Source: CAIVAT01 sp037133475 (GTDB taxonomy: Bacteria; Bacteroidota; Bacteroidia; Bacteroidales; FEN-979). From it: a stretch of 64,000 bases of DNA. A model generated the notes under the pieces. The model saw only the letters and a list, made by a program, of their open reading frames with translations, had not been told where the DNA came from and did not search any database. Below are positions 1 through 8,902 of this stretch, one piece after another. The stretch spans positions 1-64,000 of the forward strand of contig JBAXOB010000009.1 in assembly GCA_037133475.1 (NCBI GenBank). Direction: 5' to 3'. Made by a program: the position numbers and the translations under genes. Position 1 is the first letter of the stretch. Each line of letters begins with the position of its first letter.

Positions 1-546
1 ATGATTTTTAACGGAGGAACTTTTGGATTATTCGGGAAAAACAGGGTCGAAGCCAACCGTCCTGTTTCAAGGCCCGAAATGACGCCGGCCGACTGGCTTA
101 TCGAGGCTGCCGCGCTTCTGGGAATGATGTTCTTTGCGGGATATGTCCTTTATAATTTCCCGCACCTTCCCGACAGGATTCCCACGCATTTCAATGAGGC
201 CGGCAAGGCCGATGATTATGGTGACAAATCTTCCTTCCTGATCCTGCCAGGGGTTGCACTCTTCATCTATACACTGCTGACGCTGATCAACAGGGTACCC
301 CATATTTTCAACTTACCGGTGAAGATCACGCCTGCCAACGCCCTGCACCAGTATACCATCGCCACACGGCTTATCCGCACACTGAAAACGGCCATCGTCT
401 GGCTGTTCTGGTATATCAGCTATTCAACGATCATCGTTGCCCGTGATTCATCAAAGGGTTTGGGAACCTGGTTTCTCCCGCTAACCCTCAGCCTGGTTTT
501 TATTCCCATCATCGTTTATTTCATCGCGGCGAAAAGGCGGGGCTGA
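1..546 (+). CDS. DUF1648 membrane protein
   Basis: 181-residue integral membrane protein. Residues about 55-75 contain PDRIPTHFN followed by G-KADDYGDKSSF, the signature of DUF1648, a short domain found in Bacillus SdpI-like and other small membrane proteins. Hydrophobic segments near residues 33-53, 80-97, 125-145 and 155-175 suggest four membrane spans. The window begins exactly at an ATG, so the true start could lie upstream; the soluble N-terminus of about 30 residues is compatible with this ATG. It ends 75 bases before tyrS on the same strand. No specific function is known for this type; a signalling or immunity-like role would be a guess. Confidence 0.75.
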   Translation: MIFNGGTFGLFGKNRVEANRPVSRPEMTPADWLIEAAALLGMMFFAGYVLYNFPHLPDRIPTHFNEAGKADDYGDKSSFLILPGVALFIYTLLTLINRVPHIFNLPVKITPANALHQYTIATRLIRTLKTAIVWLFWYISYSTIIVARDSSKGLGTWFLPLTLSLVFIPIIVYFIAAKRRG

Positions 547-596
547 CCGCGGCATAGCCGCCCACCCCGCCTGGGTGGAAAACCGATCATTTTTCA

Positions 597-604
597 TACT
601 TTTG
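597..604 (+). promoter_or_regulatory. Candidate Bacteroidota -7 box for tyrS
   Basis: TACTTTTG matches the Bacteroidota -7 consensus TAnnTTTG and lies 14 bases before the tyrS ATG, implying a short leader. I see no good TTTG at the -33 position, so the call rests on one box. Confidence 0.4.
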
Positions 605-618
605 CAAAAAACTGAAAA

Positions 619-1902
619 ATGAATTTCATTGAAGAGTTGCGCTGGCGCGGGATGATCCATGACCTGACCCCGGGAACGGAGGAACAATTGCTCAAAGAGG
701 TGACCCCTGCCTACATCGGCTATGACCCCACCAGTGATTCGCTGCATATCGGGAACCTTGCCTCGATCATGATGCTGGTTCATCTTCAGCGGGCCGGCCA
801 CAAGCCATTTGCCCTGGTGGGAGGCGCCACCGGCATGATCGGCGATCCCTCCGGCAAATCGGAAGAACGTAACCTGCTGGATGAAACCACCCTGCGTTAC
901 AACCAGTCGTGCATCCAGAAACAACTGGAAAAATTTCTCGATTTTGATTGCGGGGCCATTTCTGCGGAAATGGTCAACAATTATGACTGGACCAAGGATT
1001 TCAGTTTTCTCCGTTTTCTGCGCGAGGTAGGCAAGCACATCACGGTGAACTACATGATGGCAAAAGATTCGGTGAAAAAGCGGATGGATTCCGGGAACGG
1101 GATATCCTTCACCGAATTCAGCTACCAGCTGGTACAGGGATATGATTATTGCTGGCTTTTCGAGCATAAGGGGGTGAAACTGCAGATGGGCGGCTCCGAC
1201 CAATGGGGCAACATCCTTACCGGCACCGAACTGATCCGCCGCAAACACGGCGGCGATGCCTTTGCCCTGACCTGCCCGCTGATCACCAAGGCTGATGGCG
1301 GGAAATTCGGAAAAACCGAATCGGGTAATGTATGGCTCGATCCAAAGAAAACGTCTCCCTATAAATTTTACCAGTTCTGGTTGAATGCCAGCGATACCGA
1401 TGCATCGGAATACATTAAAAAATTCACCCTGCTGTCCAAGGATGAAATTGAAGATCTCCAGACCCGCCATAACGAGGCTCCTCACCTGCGGATCCTGCAA
1501 AAGGCGCTGGCAACGGAAATCACCGTCAGGGTCCATTCCGAAGAGGACCTGCAGTCGGCTATCGAAGCCTCCGAGATCCTGTTCGGCAAAGGAACCGCCG
1601 AAAGCCTTATGAAATTATCGGAAGATACACTGCTTTCAGTTTTCGAAGGGGTTCCCCAGAGTGAAATAGCGATGAATGATATCGTGGAATCGCTGAGCAT
1701 CGTGGATTTCCTGACCGAAAAGAGCAATATTTTCCCCTCCAAGGGCGAAGCCCGCCGGATGCTGAAGGAGGGCGGAGTGCAGGTCAACAAGGTAAAGGTC
1801 GGCGAATCCGCCATGATCGATGCCGGCACCCTGTTAAACGAAAAATATATCCTGGTTCAGAAAGGGAAGAAAAACTATTACCTGATAAAAGCAAAAATGT
1901 GA
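619..1902 (+). CDS. tyrS: Tyrosine--tRNA ligase
   Basis: Class I aminoacyl-tRNA synthetase charging tRNA-Tyr in the cytoplasm. At 427 residues it has the usual bacterial TyrRS length. The HIGH-type motif is HIGN at residues 43-46, preceded by the tyrosine-site stretch YIGYDPTSDSL; the KMSKS-type loop is KFGKT at 229-233, the form common in bacterial TyrRS. The C-terminal 70 residues form an S4 RNA-binding domain (PSKGEARRMLKEGGVQVN). The ATG is preceded by a TAnnTTTG box at 597-604. Its last four bases overlap the GTG of the next gene, so the two may be co-transcribed although unrelated in function. Confidence 0.97.
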   Translation: MNFIEELRWRGMIHDLTPGTEEQLLKEVTPAYIGYDPTSDSLHIGNLASIMMLVHLQRAGHKPFALVGGATGMIGDPSGKSEERNLLDETTLRYNQSCIQKQLEKFLDFDCGAISAEMVNNYDWTKDFSFLRFLREVGKHITVNYMMAKDSVKKRMDSGNGISFTEFSYQLVQGYDYCWLFEHKGVKLQMGGSDQWGNILTGTELIRRKHGGDAFALTCPLITKADGGKFGKTESGNVWLDPKKTSPYKFYQFWLNASDTDASEYIKKFTLLSKDEIEDLQTRHNEAPHLRILQKALATEITVRVHSEEDLQSAIEASEILFGKGTAESLMKLSEDTLLSVFEGVPQSEIAMNDIVESLSIVDFLTEKSNIFPSKGEARRMLKEGGVQVNKVKVGESAMIDAGTLLNEKYILVQKGKKNYYLIKAKM

Positions 1903-3206
1903 TTGCTTGTTTCCGGTTCCGGCCTAGTGTACTAATATCCAGGGGTCTGCTTTTTATCCCGGTATTCCTGTTTTTTATCAGCCTCAACGCACAACCATTA
2001 CGGCGCAAGGCACTTTTCCTCGGGAACAGTTACACCTACGTCAATAACCTTCCTGCCCTGGTGGCGGCGCTGGCGCATTATTCCGGTGATTCGCTTTATT
2101 TCGGCAGTTATACCCCCGGGGGATACACCCTTGGCTGGCGCCCCACCGCCCACGTGGCCGATACCGCCAGCCTGAACAGGATCGCGCAGCCGGGCTGGGA
2201 CTTCGTCATCCTGCAGGAACAAAGCCAGACACCCGCAATTCCTCTCCTTCGTGACAGTTGCATGATCCCGGCTTCCAGGATCCTGTATGATTCCGTTAAA
2301 TCAGCCAACCCCTGCAGCAGGGTGCTGCTGTATCTTACCTGGGGAAGGAGGTTCGGCGGTATTCAGTGTTTTGTTCCCAATTACTGCAGCCAGAATTTCA
2401 CAGGCTTCAACCAGATGCAGGATTCGCTGACCAGGGCCTACATGATGGATGCCGATACCCTCCCTGCATGGATCGCCCCGGTGGGAGAAAGCTGGCGGCT
2501 GGTCATCAACAGCACCGGGATGGTGCTGCACGATGTGGATGATTCCCATCCGAACCTGAAGGGCTCCTACCTGGCAGCCTGCGTCTTCTACGATGTGATT
2601 TTCGGCAAACCCAGTCATGGCAACCCTTTTCTTGCGGGACTCGCCCCCGACACTGCCACCCTCCTGCAACAGGCCGCCGATTCGGTCACCTTCGGCTATG
2701 CTTCGCAATGGAACCTCAACAACGATATTCCCCAGGCCGCCTTCTCGGCGACCGTCTCCACCGACACACTTTTCACGCAGAACCAGAGCACCGGCGCAGG
2801 CAGCTGGCTATGGGATTTCGGCGACGGGCAAACCTCCACCTGGTTTTCGCCGGTGCATGTTTACCCGGCTTGCGGAACCTATTCCGTTAAGCTGAAAGCA
2901 TGCAACAACTGTTTTTGCGATTCGGCGATCCGTCATGAGGTCGTTGCCACGGTAGGCATCCGCAATTCGCCACAGGAGGCCGGGCCGATCCGGATTATTG
3001 GTCCCGATGATTCGGGATACGCCTGGTTTACCAATTTCCGGGGTAATGGCACCCTGTTACTCTATTCAGTCACCGGAGAAAACACCGGCATCTATCCCGT
3101 CATATCCGGGAAGGCTCATCTTCCAGGGAATGTCCTGGGAATTCACCTCTGGCTGCTGACTGACCAGGATGCCAAACACATTGCCCGGGGGAAAATAGTC
3201 AGGTAG
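1899..3206 (+). CDS. Secreted SGNH-hydrolase/PKD protein with T9SS type A tail
   Basis: 435 residues. A charged N-terminus and hydrophobic core (LLFIPVFLFFISLNAQ) form a signal peptide. The SGNH/GDSL hydrolase block I is FLGNSYT near residue 40, and a DDSHPNLKGSYLAA block near residue 210 supplies the Asp/His end of the triad, so an esterase-type hydrolase is likely. Residues about 290-345 are a PKD domain (WLWDFGDGQT). The last 80 residues resemble a type IX secretion type A sorting domain, ending in ARGKIVR. The start is a GTG overlapping the tyrS stop by four bases; no ATG precedes the signal peptide. Export through Sec and then T9SS to the surface is inferred from the ends of the protein. 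Confidence 0.75.
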   Translation: MIACFRFRPSVLISRGLLFIPVFLFFISLNAQPLRRKALFLGNSYTYVNNLPALVAALAHYSGDSLYFGSYTPGGYTLGWRPTAHVADTASLNRIAQPGWDFVILQEQSQTPAIPLLRDSCMIPASRILYDSVKSANPCSRVLLYLTWGRRFGGIQCFVPNYCSQNFTGFNQMQDSLTRAYMMDADTLPAWIAPVGESWRLVINSTGMVLHDVDDSHPNLKGSYLAACVFYDVIFGKPSHGNPFLAGLAPDTATLLQQAADSVTFGYASQWNLNNDIPQAAFSATVSTDTLFTQNQSTGAGSWLWDFGDGQTSTWFSPVHVYPACGTYSVKLKACNNCFCDSAIRHEVVATVGIRNSPQEAGPIRIIGPDDSGYAWFTNFRGNGTLLLYSVTGENTGIYPVISGKAHLPGNVLGIHLWLLTDQDAKHIARGKIVR

Positions 3207-3223
3207 ACAGCTCTCTTCAGCTC

Positions 3224-3580
3224 CTATTTTGTAAAACTTGCTGCCTCATTGTAGATGCAGTCAATGGTGATTTTCCCTTCCGGGTTGATAAACCCCCAGT
3301 CGCCCATCTTCTTTACCCGGGCCAATCCATCCGAAAATGGCTTTGCATTGTCAAACTGTGGGTTAATGGCTATTTTCCCCGACATGTCAATATAGCCCCA
3401 GCTACCGGCAATCTTGACGAGTGCCAGATAATCGTGACCTCCTTTTTCTTTAACCTGGGAAGCCGCTGTGGTTAACGGAATATCCTGTTTCACATCCGTT
3501 GATTTCCTCTGGGATTTGGAATTCTGACCATGGGTTGAAAAAACGAGCAGTAAACAGGCAACGAAGAACATCTTTTTCAT
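3224..3580 (-). CDS. Small secreted WG-repeat protein
   Basis: 118 residues with an N-terminal signal peptide (MKKMFFVACLLLVFSTHG). The second half carries two WG (KWG) repeats: SWGYIDMSGKIAINPQFDNA and a second with DWGFINPEGKI. WG repeats form beta-rich modules in secreted Bacteroidota proteins and are thought to bind ligands. Most family members carry more repeats, so this is a minimal version, ending inside what would be the third repeat. It converges on the preceding gene. No enzymatic function is apparent. Confidence 0.75.
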   Translation of the reverse strand: MKKMFFVACLLLVFSTHGQNSKSQRKSTDVKQDIPLTTAASQVKEKGGHDYLALVKIAGSWGYIDMSGKIAINPQFDNAKPFSDGLARVKKMGDWGFINPEGKITIDCIYNEAASFTK

Positions 3581-3844
3581 ATAACTTTGATTTTGAATGT
3601 GCTGATAAACTATTTAATCAAAATGACCGTAAATTCATGTAATAATTTTACAGCCTGTAAATTTATTTTGAAAACGGGAGAGGAAAGGGATAAGTTAGGG
3701 TAAAAACAAAATCCGTTTCTCTTTGGAGGCGTTACATTTGACGGCTCTCCCACAGGCTGTATAAAACCGCCTTGTTTAACCAGGCCCGGTTTGGAAATTA
3801 TTCAGGGAATATCCGTGTCATATAGCTGTACTTGGATATTTCCT

Positions 3845-3852
3845 TAACTTTG
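3845..3852 (+). promoter_or_regulatory. Candidate -7 box upstream of the DUF3795 gene
   Basis: TAACTTTG fits TAnnTTTG and lies 23 bases before the ATG at 3875. The -33 element is not convincing. The gap between 3581 and 3844 holds no gene that I can recognise. Confidence 0.4.
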
Positions 3853-3874
3853 CTGAAACATCAAAACCGACCCT

Positions 3875-4174
3875 ATGATACTCTCTGCCTGCGGCCTCAT
3901 CTGTTCCGACTGTGAATTTTTCGGATCGACCTGCACCGGTTGTCACCAGGTAAAAGGTCAGACTTTCTGGGCACTGGAACATGTGCCGGCAAAAATATGC
4001 CCTTTGTACGATTGCTCGGTAAACAAGTTGAAATACAAGGATTGCGGCGACTGTGCCGATCTCCCCTGCACCATGTTCCGCGAAATGAAAGATCCCGGTT
4101 CAACCGACCAGGAACATCTGCAGGGATTGTCCGACCGCACCGGAAGACTGAAGGATGTTACCCGCAATGCGTAA
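3875..4174 (+). CDS. DUF3795 cysteine-rich protein
   Basis: 99-residue cytoplasmic protein beginning SACGLICSDCEFF, the hallmark of DUF3795. Further cysteines occur as CTGC, CPLYDC and CGDCADLPC, giving ten in all, arranged as CxxC pairs that probably bind zinc or an iron-sulfur cluster. The family is widespread in anaerobes and has no established function. A TAnnTTTG box lies upstream and the gene appears monocistronic. Confidence 0.85.
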   Translation: MILSACGLICSDCEFFGSTCTGCHQVKGQTFWALEHVPAKICPLYDCSVNKLKYKDCGDCADLPCTMFREMKDPGSTDQEHLQGLSDRTGRLKDVTRNA

Positions 4175-4234
4175 CAGGGGACCTTTCACGCTGACACATC
4201 ACAGGTTAAAAAAGAACAACGTACAGCAAAAACA

Positions 4235-5185
4235 ATGGGTAGCGGTTTGAAAGTACTTTTTCTTGCCTTCATTTTTCCCTTGTTGTGCGCTGCATTGTCA
4301 CACAACATCGGGGTATATGCCGGGCCCCTCATTCCTGGTGACAGGCCCGGCGGAACTACCGCCACGGATTCATCGGTACTGATCAGCAGTTACTTCAATT
4401 CTGCCGACCCCAGGGATGAATGGACCGAATTGCTGGTGGTGGCCGACAATGTCGATATGCGTAACTGGTCTTTGCAGGATAACAATGCGGCCCAAACTGC
4501 CTTCCAGCCGCAGATTATCTTTAACAACATCCCCTTCTGGAACAACCTGCGGGGGGGCACGATCATCATGATCTGGCACCGCCCGGCCGGCAGTACGGGA
4601 ATCACCCATCCAACCGTCGTCACCAGGCAGGCCGGTTACATAGAGGTTTCCGCCAATGATCCCACTTATTTCAACGGGGGTTCCTTCGGCACGGCTCCGC
4701 TGTATGCGGGGAATACGCTCAACATTGCCGGTGGCGGCGACTTGCTGGAACTGCTGAATGGCTCAGGCACCTTTATCCATGCACTGGGCCATAAAACTGC
4801 CTTCGGATCGAGCTGGACCCCGCTGCTATCTCCAAAACTAAACCATAAAGCCAGCCTGGCCGACGGGGAGGCTGTATTTGTCTGCCCGGGAAGCAAAGCG
4901 GATGAATATGGATTCCTGCTCCCCCAGGATGGCACTACCTACACCGCAAAAAGCAGTACCGACCTGTCTTTCGGACTTCCAAACTGTACGGCCGCCACCA
5001 GCGCCAACAGTGATTACTGGCGATGGGTCAGACAACCTTCATGGATCAACCCGGTGATGAACGGATGGAACGGGCAGAAACAAGGGCTGTATTGCCCCGA
5101 AGGCACCTATATATGGTCCGTCAAATATAAAAACGCCGCCACCGGGGTTGTAACACTCAGTGGCGTTGTCGAACTTGTGAGATAA
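4235..5185 (+). CDS. Secreted protein with lamin-tail-like fold and T9SS type B tail
   Basis: 316 residues with a signal peptide (residues 1-23). The central part, from SSVLISSYFNSADPRDEWTE, resembles lamin-tail-type beta domains of surface proteins: a conserved DEWTELLV, then NWSLQDN and IMIWHRP. The C-terminus (NGWNG, CPEGTYIWSVKYK, then GVVELVR) matches the end of the gliding-motility-associated type B T9SS sorting domain. It is therefore probably exported through Sec and T9SS and anchored or released at the surface. The next gene starts 16 bases downstream but is unrelated in type. The lamin-tail assignment is by pattern only. Confidence 0.6.
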   Translation: MGSGLKVLFLAFIFPLLCAALSHNIGVYAGPLIPGDRPGGTTATDSSVLISSYFNSADPRDEWTELLVVADNVDMRNWSLQDNNAAQTAFQPQIIFNNIPFWNNLRGGTIIMIWHRPAGSTGITHPTVVTRQAGYIEVSANDPTYFNGGSFGTAPLYAGNTLNIAGGGDLLELLNGSGTFIHALGHKTAFGSSWTPLLSPKLNHKASLADGEAVFVCPGSKADEYGFLLPQDGTTYTAKSSTDLSFGLPNCTAATSANSDYWRWVRQPSWINPVMNGWNGQKQGLYCPEGTYIWSVKYKNAATGVVTLSGVVELVR

Positions 5186-5201
5186 ACTATAAAAAAACAC
5201 C

Positions 5202-5579
5202 ATGCATACTACGCTGATTTTCGCAATTGTCTTTATCAATCTCGCCATGGTGCTTTATACCGTCGGCGTTTGGGCCGAACGGATCCAGCTGCGGCTGAAA
5301 TGGTGGCACACCCGCCTGTTCTGGGTCGGGCTTGTGTGTGATACCGCCGGGACCAGTGCCATGGCCGAAGTCGGCGGGGCGCTGTTCAGGTTCAATTTCC
5401 ATGGGATTACCGGCATGACCGCCATCCTGCTGATGCTGTTCCATGCCACCTGGGCAACCTGGGTATTGTGGCATAACGACGAAAAACGGATCGGCACCTT
5501 CCATCGCTTCAGCATCTTCGTCTGGATCATGTGGATGATCCCGATGATCGGCGGAATGATCATGGGAGCCCGGTTCTGA
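5202..5579 (+). CDS. HsmA-family membrane protein
   Basis: 125 residues with four hydrophobic segments (about residues 4-22, 38-58, 68-90, 102-122). The pattern WWHTRLFWVGLVCDTAGT, then HATWATWVLWH and a C-terminal hydrophobic helix fits the small HsmA/TIGR03987-type inner-membrane family. Conserved histidines in the membrane segments could bind haem or metal, but this is not established. It starts 16 bases after the preceding gene. Confidence 0.7.
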   Translation: MHTTLIFAIVFINLAMVLYTVGVWAERIQLRLKWWHTRLFWVGLVCDTAGTSAMAEVGGALFRFNFHGITGMTAILLMLFHATWATWVLWHNDEKRIGTFHRFSIFVWIMWMIPMIGGMIMGARF

Positions 5580-5722
5580 TCCGGAAAACCATTTCCCGCA
5601 TCACATGTTATGCCCCACGGGTTACGATTTCATCGAAGCCCGGATGTCGTTTGACGAAAAAGATTTTTCCTGGTTCACAATCGTATTTCCTTTGTGTCAC
5701 TAATCCTTAAAAACACCGGCAC

Positions 5723-6352
5723 ATGAAAGCAAAAAATTTCTTACTGGCAGGGATGATGCTCCTGTTCATCACAGGTTGTTTTGTAAAATCGCTTCATCCC
5801 TTTTACAACGAGAGTGACCTTATCTTCAAAAAAGAACTGCTGGGCACGTGGACCAGCAAGGATTCCTCGGTATGGAAGATCGAGAAGGGTTCAAAATTCA
5901 ACGGGCTGTTAAAACCCGGAACTCCTGAAAATGGTTACCAGATAACCTATACGGATAAAAAGGGGGTTTCAAAATTCTCCGTTCATCTTTTCCAGCTGAA
6001 CAACAGGTTTTTCCTTGATTTCTATCCCGGGGAGGTCGATGCCGGTACCGACCTGATGACCTCGCACCTGGTTGCCGGGCATACCGTTGCCAGGGTTGAT
6101 CTGGCACCGGGGAAAGTAGTCATCCAGTGGTATAATGAATCGTGGCTAATCGGACTGTTCAAACATAACAGGATCCGGATTGCCCATGAGAAAATCCCGG
6201 TAGTGGGTTCCAGCCCTGACGACGATAATTTCCAGGTCGTACTCACGGCCTCGACCGATGACCTTCAGAAATTCATCATAAAATATTCCGATGATCCCGA
6301 AGCCTTCAGCAAAGATTTTACTTTTGTGCTGAATAAAACTGTATCGCGATGA
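5723..6352 (+). CDS. Lipoprotein in a LytS/LytTR operon
   Basis: 209-residue putative lipoprotein. The signal sequence ends in a lipobox-like FITGC with the cysteine at residue 19. The mature part begins LHPFYNESDLIFKKELLGTW, a pattern seen in lipocalin-like or calycin-type Bacteroidota lipoproteins, and continues as beta-rich sequence with no catalytic motif. The stop overlaps the start of the histidine kinase gene by four bases (ATGA), which ties it to that sensor operon and suggests an envelope-sensing or target role. The function is otherwise unknown. Confidence 0.7.
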   Translation: MKAKNFLLAGMMLLFITGCFVKSLHPFYNESDLIFKKELLGTWTSKDSSVWKIEKGSKFNGLLKPGTPENGYQITYTDKKGVSKFSVHLFQLNNRFFLDFYPGEVDAGTDLMTSHLVAGHTVARVDLAPGKVVIQWYNESWLIGLFKHNRIRIAHEKIPVVGSSPDDDNFQVVLTASTDDLQKFIIKYSDDPEAFSKDFTFVLNKTVSR

Positions 6353-7404
6353 ACAGCCGTTCGCTGATAGAATCGTATCCGTTCCGGATCCTGGAGCATC
6401 TCGCATTCTGGGGATGCTCTTATTATATCCTGGTACGTGTATTTTCAAGCTCAAGCGAGATCCAGTCAACCGATTACATCTATACGGCAGTTTTCCTTGC
6501 AACCATTGCCATTGGCGTTTATATCAACCTGGTACTGCTGATCCCTCATTTTCTGAACCAGCGTAAATTCCTGCCGTATGGCATGTTGCTGGCGCTTTGC
6601 GTGGTTTCTGCCACCCTCCTCAACCAGCTTACCTTTGCCCGTTTCATCGATTACCTGCTCCCGGGATACTATTTCATCTCCTATTTCAGTTTTACCGACC
6701 TGCTGAAATTCATGGCAGCCTTCACAGGGATTACCAGTCTTTTCAAACTCGCAAAGGGATATTTCCTTTTGCTCGAGGGCAGGAGCCAGTTGATGCAGGA
6801 ACAGAAAGAGCGGTCGGAGGCGGAGTTGCAGGCGCTCAGGGCCCAGATCAACCCCCACTTTCTATTTAACAGCCTGAACAGCATTTATGCGCTGGTGCTT
6901 AAACATTCGGAGAAGGCCCCTGAAACCATCCTGAAACTTTCCGGTCTCCTGCGGTATATCCTGTATGAAACCCGCAGGGAGCGCGTGGATTTAACCACCG
7001 AGCTGGATCATATGCGCGAGTATGTCGACCTCCAGCGGATCCGTTCGGGACCGCTGGCGGAAATTGAACTCAAAGTCAACGGTAACCCTGAAAACAGGAG
7101 GCTGGCCCCGCTGCTCTTTTTACCCCTGATCGAGAACAGCTTCAAGCACGGGATCAAGGGCGAAACAGGAGCCGTGTTTGTCAGGATGGAATGTACCATC
7201 GACGAAGGCTCCATCAGGTTTGTGACGGAAAACAACAAGGGGCTGGCGGATGATGTTGCAGGTGAAAACCGAAGGGGAATCGGCCTTGAAAACCTTGCAA
7301 AACGGCTTAGCATGGTATACCCTGGTAAACACCGTTTTGAAATATCCGGGACTGAAAATCGTTTTAAAACCGAACTGGTAATTTTTACCCAAGATGAAAC
7401 TTAA
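6349..7404 (+). CDS. LytS-type sensor histidine kinase
   Basis: 351 residues. Four hydrophobic segments in the first 145 residues form the membrane sensor. A short coiled linker (MQEQKERSEAELQAL) leads to the His_kinase (LytS/YehU type) dimerisation block, with QINPHFLFNSLNS placing the phospho-accepting His at residue 170. The ATPase domain follows, with PLLFLPLIENSFKHGIKG as N-box and RRGIGLENLAKRL as G-box. It overlaps the upstream lipoprotein gene by four bases and the downstream LytTR regulator by eleven, so the pair is almost certainly co-translated. The signal sensed is unknown. Confidence 0.92.
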   Translation: MNSRSLIESYPFRILEHLAFWGCSYYILVRVFSSSSEIQSTDYIYTAVFLATIAIGVYINLVLLIPHFLNQRKFLPYGMLLALCVVSATLLNQLTFARFIDYLLPGYYFISYFSFTDLLKFMAAFTGITSLFKLAKGYFLLLEGRSQLMQEQKERSEAELQALRAQINPHFLFNSLNSIYALVLKHSEKAPETILKLSGLLRYILYETRRERVDLTTELDHMREYVDLQRIRSGPLAEIELKVNGNPENRRLAPLLFLPLIENSFKHGIKGETGAVFVRMECTIDEGSIRFVTENNKGLADDVAGENRRGIGLENLAKRLSMVYPGKHRFEISGTENRFKTELVIFTQDET

Positions 7405-8113
7405 ATGCCTGGTGATCGATGATGAGCCGCTGGCACAGGAGGTCCTGGTGCAGTATATCGGCGACTGCCCTGCGCTTGAATTGCTGAAGGTGTGCCCCGA
7501 TGCGATCGAAGCCGGTGAATTTTTACGCTCCACCCCGGCCGACCTGATCTTCCTCGACATCAACATGCCAAGGTTGTCGGGCATACGTTTTGTTAAAACG
7601 CTGACAAATCCGCCCCTGGTTATTTTCACTACAGCCTATCCTGAATTTGCCGCCGAAGGATTTGAATCCAATGCCGTCGACTACCTGTTGAAGCCCGTCT
7701 CCTTTGAACGATTCATCCGGGCCGTGAACAAGGCTGCCGAATGGGCCGAATTCAGGATGAAAAAGGAGGCTGTCACACTGCCGCCACCTGCGATGAACCG
7801 TGACTACATCCTCCTCCGGGCCGATAAAAGGATCCATAAAATCAACTTTGACGACCTCCTGTTTTTTGAATCCACCGGCGATTATATCAAGGTCCATTCC
7901 CTCGATAAAAAGCTGGTCATCCATGAAACGTTCAGGAACCTGATCACCCAGTTACCCGAAAACAGGTTTGTCAGGGTACACAAATCCTTTATCGTCTCCC
8001 TCTCCAGGATCCGCCTGATCGACGGCAACCAGGTTGAGGTTGCCGGGCAGATGATCCCAATCGGACCGGTTTACAAGGATGGATTGCTTGAAAAACTGAA
8101 CACGAAAATCTAA
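7394..8113 (+). CDS. LytTR-family response regulator
   Basis: 239 residues. The receiver domain spans residues 1-120: DDE acidic pocket near residues 9-11, phosphoacceptor Asp55 in LIFLDINMP, conserved TTAYPEFAAEGFE and the Lys in DYLLKPVSFERF. The C-terminal LytTR DNA-binding domain spans about 135-238 (FFESTGDYIKVH, FVRVHKSFIV, IPIGPVYKDGL). It overlaps the kinase gene by eleven bases and is its cognate partner. LytTR proteins bind direct repeats upstream of target promoters; the targets here cannot be inferred. Confidence 0.93.
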   Translation: MKLKCLVIDDEPLAQEVLVQYIGDCPALELLKVCPDAIEAGEFLRSTPADLIFLDINMPRLSGIRFVKTLTNPPLVIFTTAYPEFAAEGFESNAVDYLLKPVSFERFIRAVNKAAEWAEFRMKKEAVTLPPPAMNRDYILLRADKRIHKINFDDLLFFESTGDYIKVHSLDKKLVIHETFRNLITQLPENRFVRVHKSFIVSLSRIRLIDGNQVEVAGQMIPIGPVYKDGLLEKLNTKI

Positions 8114-8134
8114 GGCTGCTTTACTCTATCAACA

Positions 8135-8647
8135 ATGAAAATCCTGGTTACATACTGGTCGCAGACAGGCAATACAAAACGGGTTGCCGAAGCCGTTTTT
8201 GAAGCGCTGCCGGGAGAAAAAACGATTCTGCCGATGGACCAGGTTGCATCGGCCGACGGGTTCGACCTTATCCTGATAGGCTTTCCCGTCATGCAGTTTG
8301 GCCCGCCTGCCATTGCCGTGGAATTCATCAGGAGACATGCCACCGGCAGGAAGACAGCCCTTTTTGTCACGCATGCCATGCCCGTGCACAGTAACGATCC
8401 GCGCCAGCAGGCCCTGCTGGAAAAGGTGTTGTCGCGATGCAGGGCAGCGGCCGCAGCCAGCGAGGTGGCCGGCTTCTTTCATTGCCAGGGAGCCCTTTCG
8501 GAAAAAACCGCCGCCGGGTTAATGGAAAGCGACATCCCGGAACTCCGCCGGTTTGCCTCCATGCGTCCCCTTACCGTGGGCCATCCCGGCAGGGAGGAGC
8601 TGGAACAGGCGGGGATTTTTGGCATTACGATGGCAGGAACCCTTTAA
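8135..8647 (+). CDS. Flavodoxin-like protein
   Basis: 170 residues with an N-terminal flavodoxin fold. The FMN phosphate loop is SQTGNT at residues 9-14 after the strand KILVTYW, and the second block FDLILIGFPVMQFGPP aligns with the FMN-ring loop. It probably serves as an electron carrier or small flavoprotein. It starts 21 bases after the LytTR regulator and may be the last gene of that operon. It lacks the long-chain insertion, and its C-terminal part (ELRRFASMRP) is typical of anaerobe flavodoxin-domain proteins. Confidence 0.8.
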   Translation: MKILVTYWSQTGNTKRVAEAVFEALPGEKTILPMDQVASADGFDLILIGFPVMQFGPPAIAVEFIRRHATGRKTALFVTHAMPVHSNDPRQQALLEKVLSRCRAAAAASEVAGFFHCQGALSEKTAAGLMESDIPELRRFASMRPLTVGHPGREELEQAGIFGITMAGTL

Positions 8648-8874
8648 TTCTGCTTCTTTCGCAAAAAAGGCAGGTCATAAAGCGGGGGTGAAAAGGTCGG
8701 CTTATCCTGTTCAGTATCGGAGGGATCCCGGAGTTCGATCTTATTTTCCTCGATATCAGGTATGCGGACAAATTTCCCATAATCAAACGATGCTATTTCG
8801 TCCAGGATGACCACCTGGTCTTTCCCGGGCTGATCAACCAGCGCTTCAATATTTTCAAACCTGAAGTGGAGCAT
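8644..8874 (-). pseudogene. C-terminal remnant of a VOC/glyoxalase protein
   Basis: A 76-codon open frame whose residues 1-50 (HFRFENIEAL, then YGKFVRIPDIEENKIELRDP) match the C-terminal half of VOC-superfamily proteins: the strand before the last metal ligand and the final DPEGNKIEL-type motif. The frame remains readable a little upstream (FYAPSVKDF before the Met) but then meets a stop next to the end of the Cdd1 gene. The N-terminal betaalphabetabetabeta module, with its metal ligands, is missing. It is therefore probably a decayed gene rather than a functional small protein. A frameshifted fusion cannot be excluded. Confidence 0.55.
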
Positions 8875-8902
8875 AAAATCTTTGACGGATGGAGCGTAGA
8901 AG

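Noticed and set aside
481..1536. 351-codon open frame antisense to tyrS
   Set aside because: It lies opposite a clear housekeeping gene; its residue pattern is that of a reverse-frame shadow.
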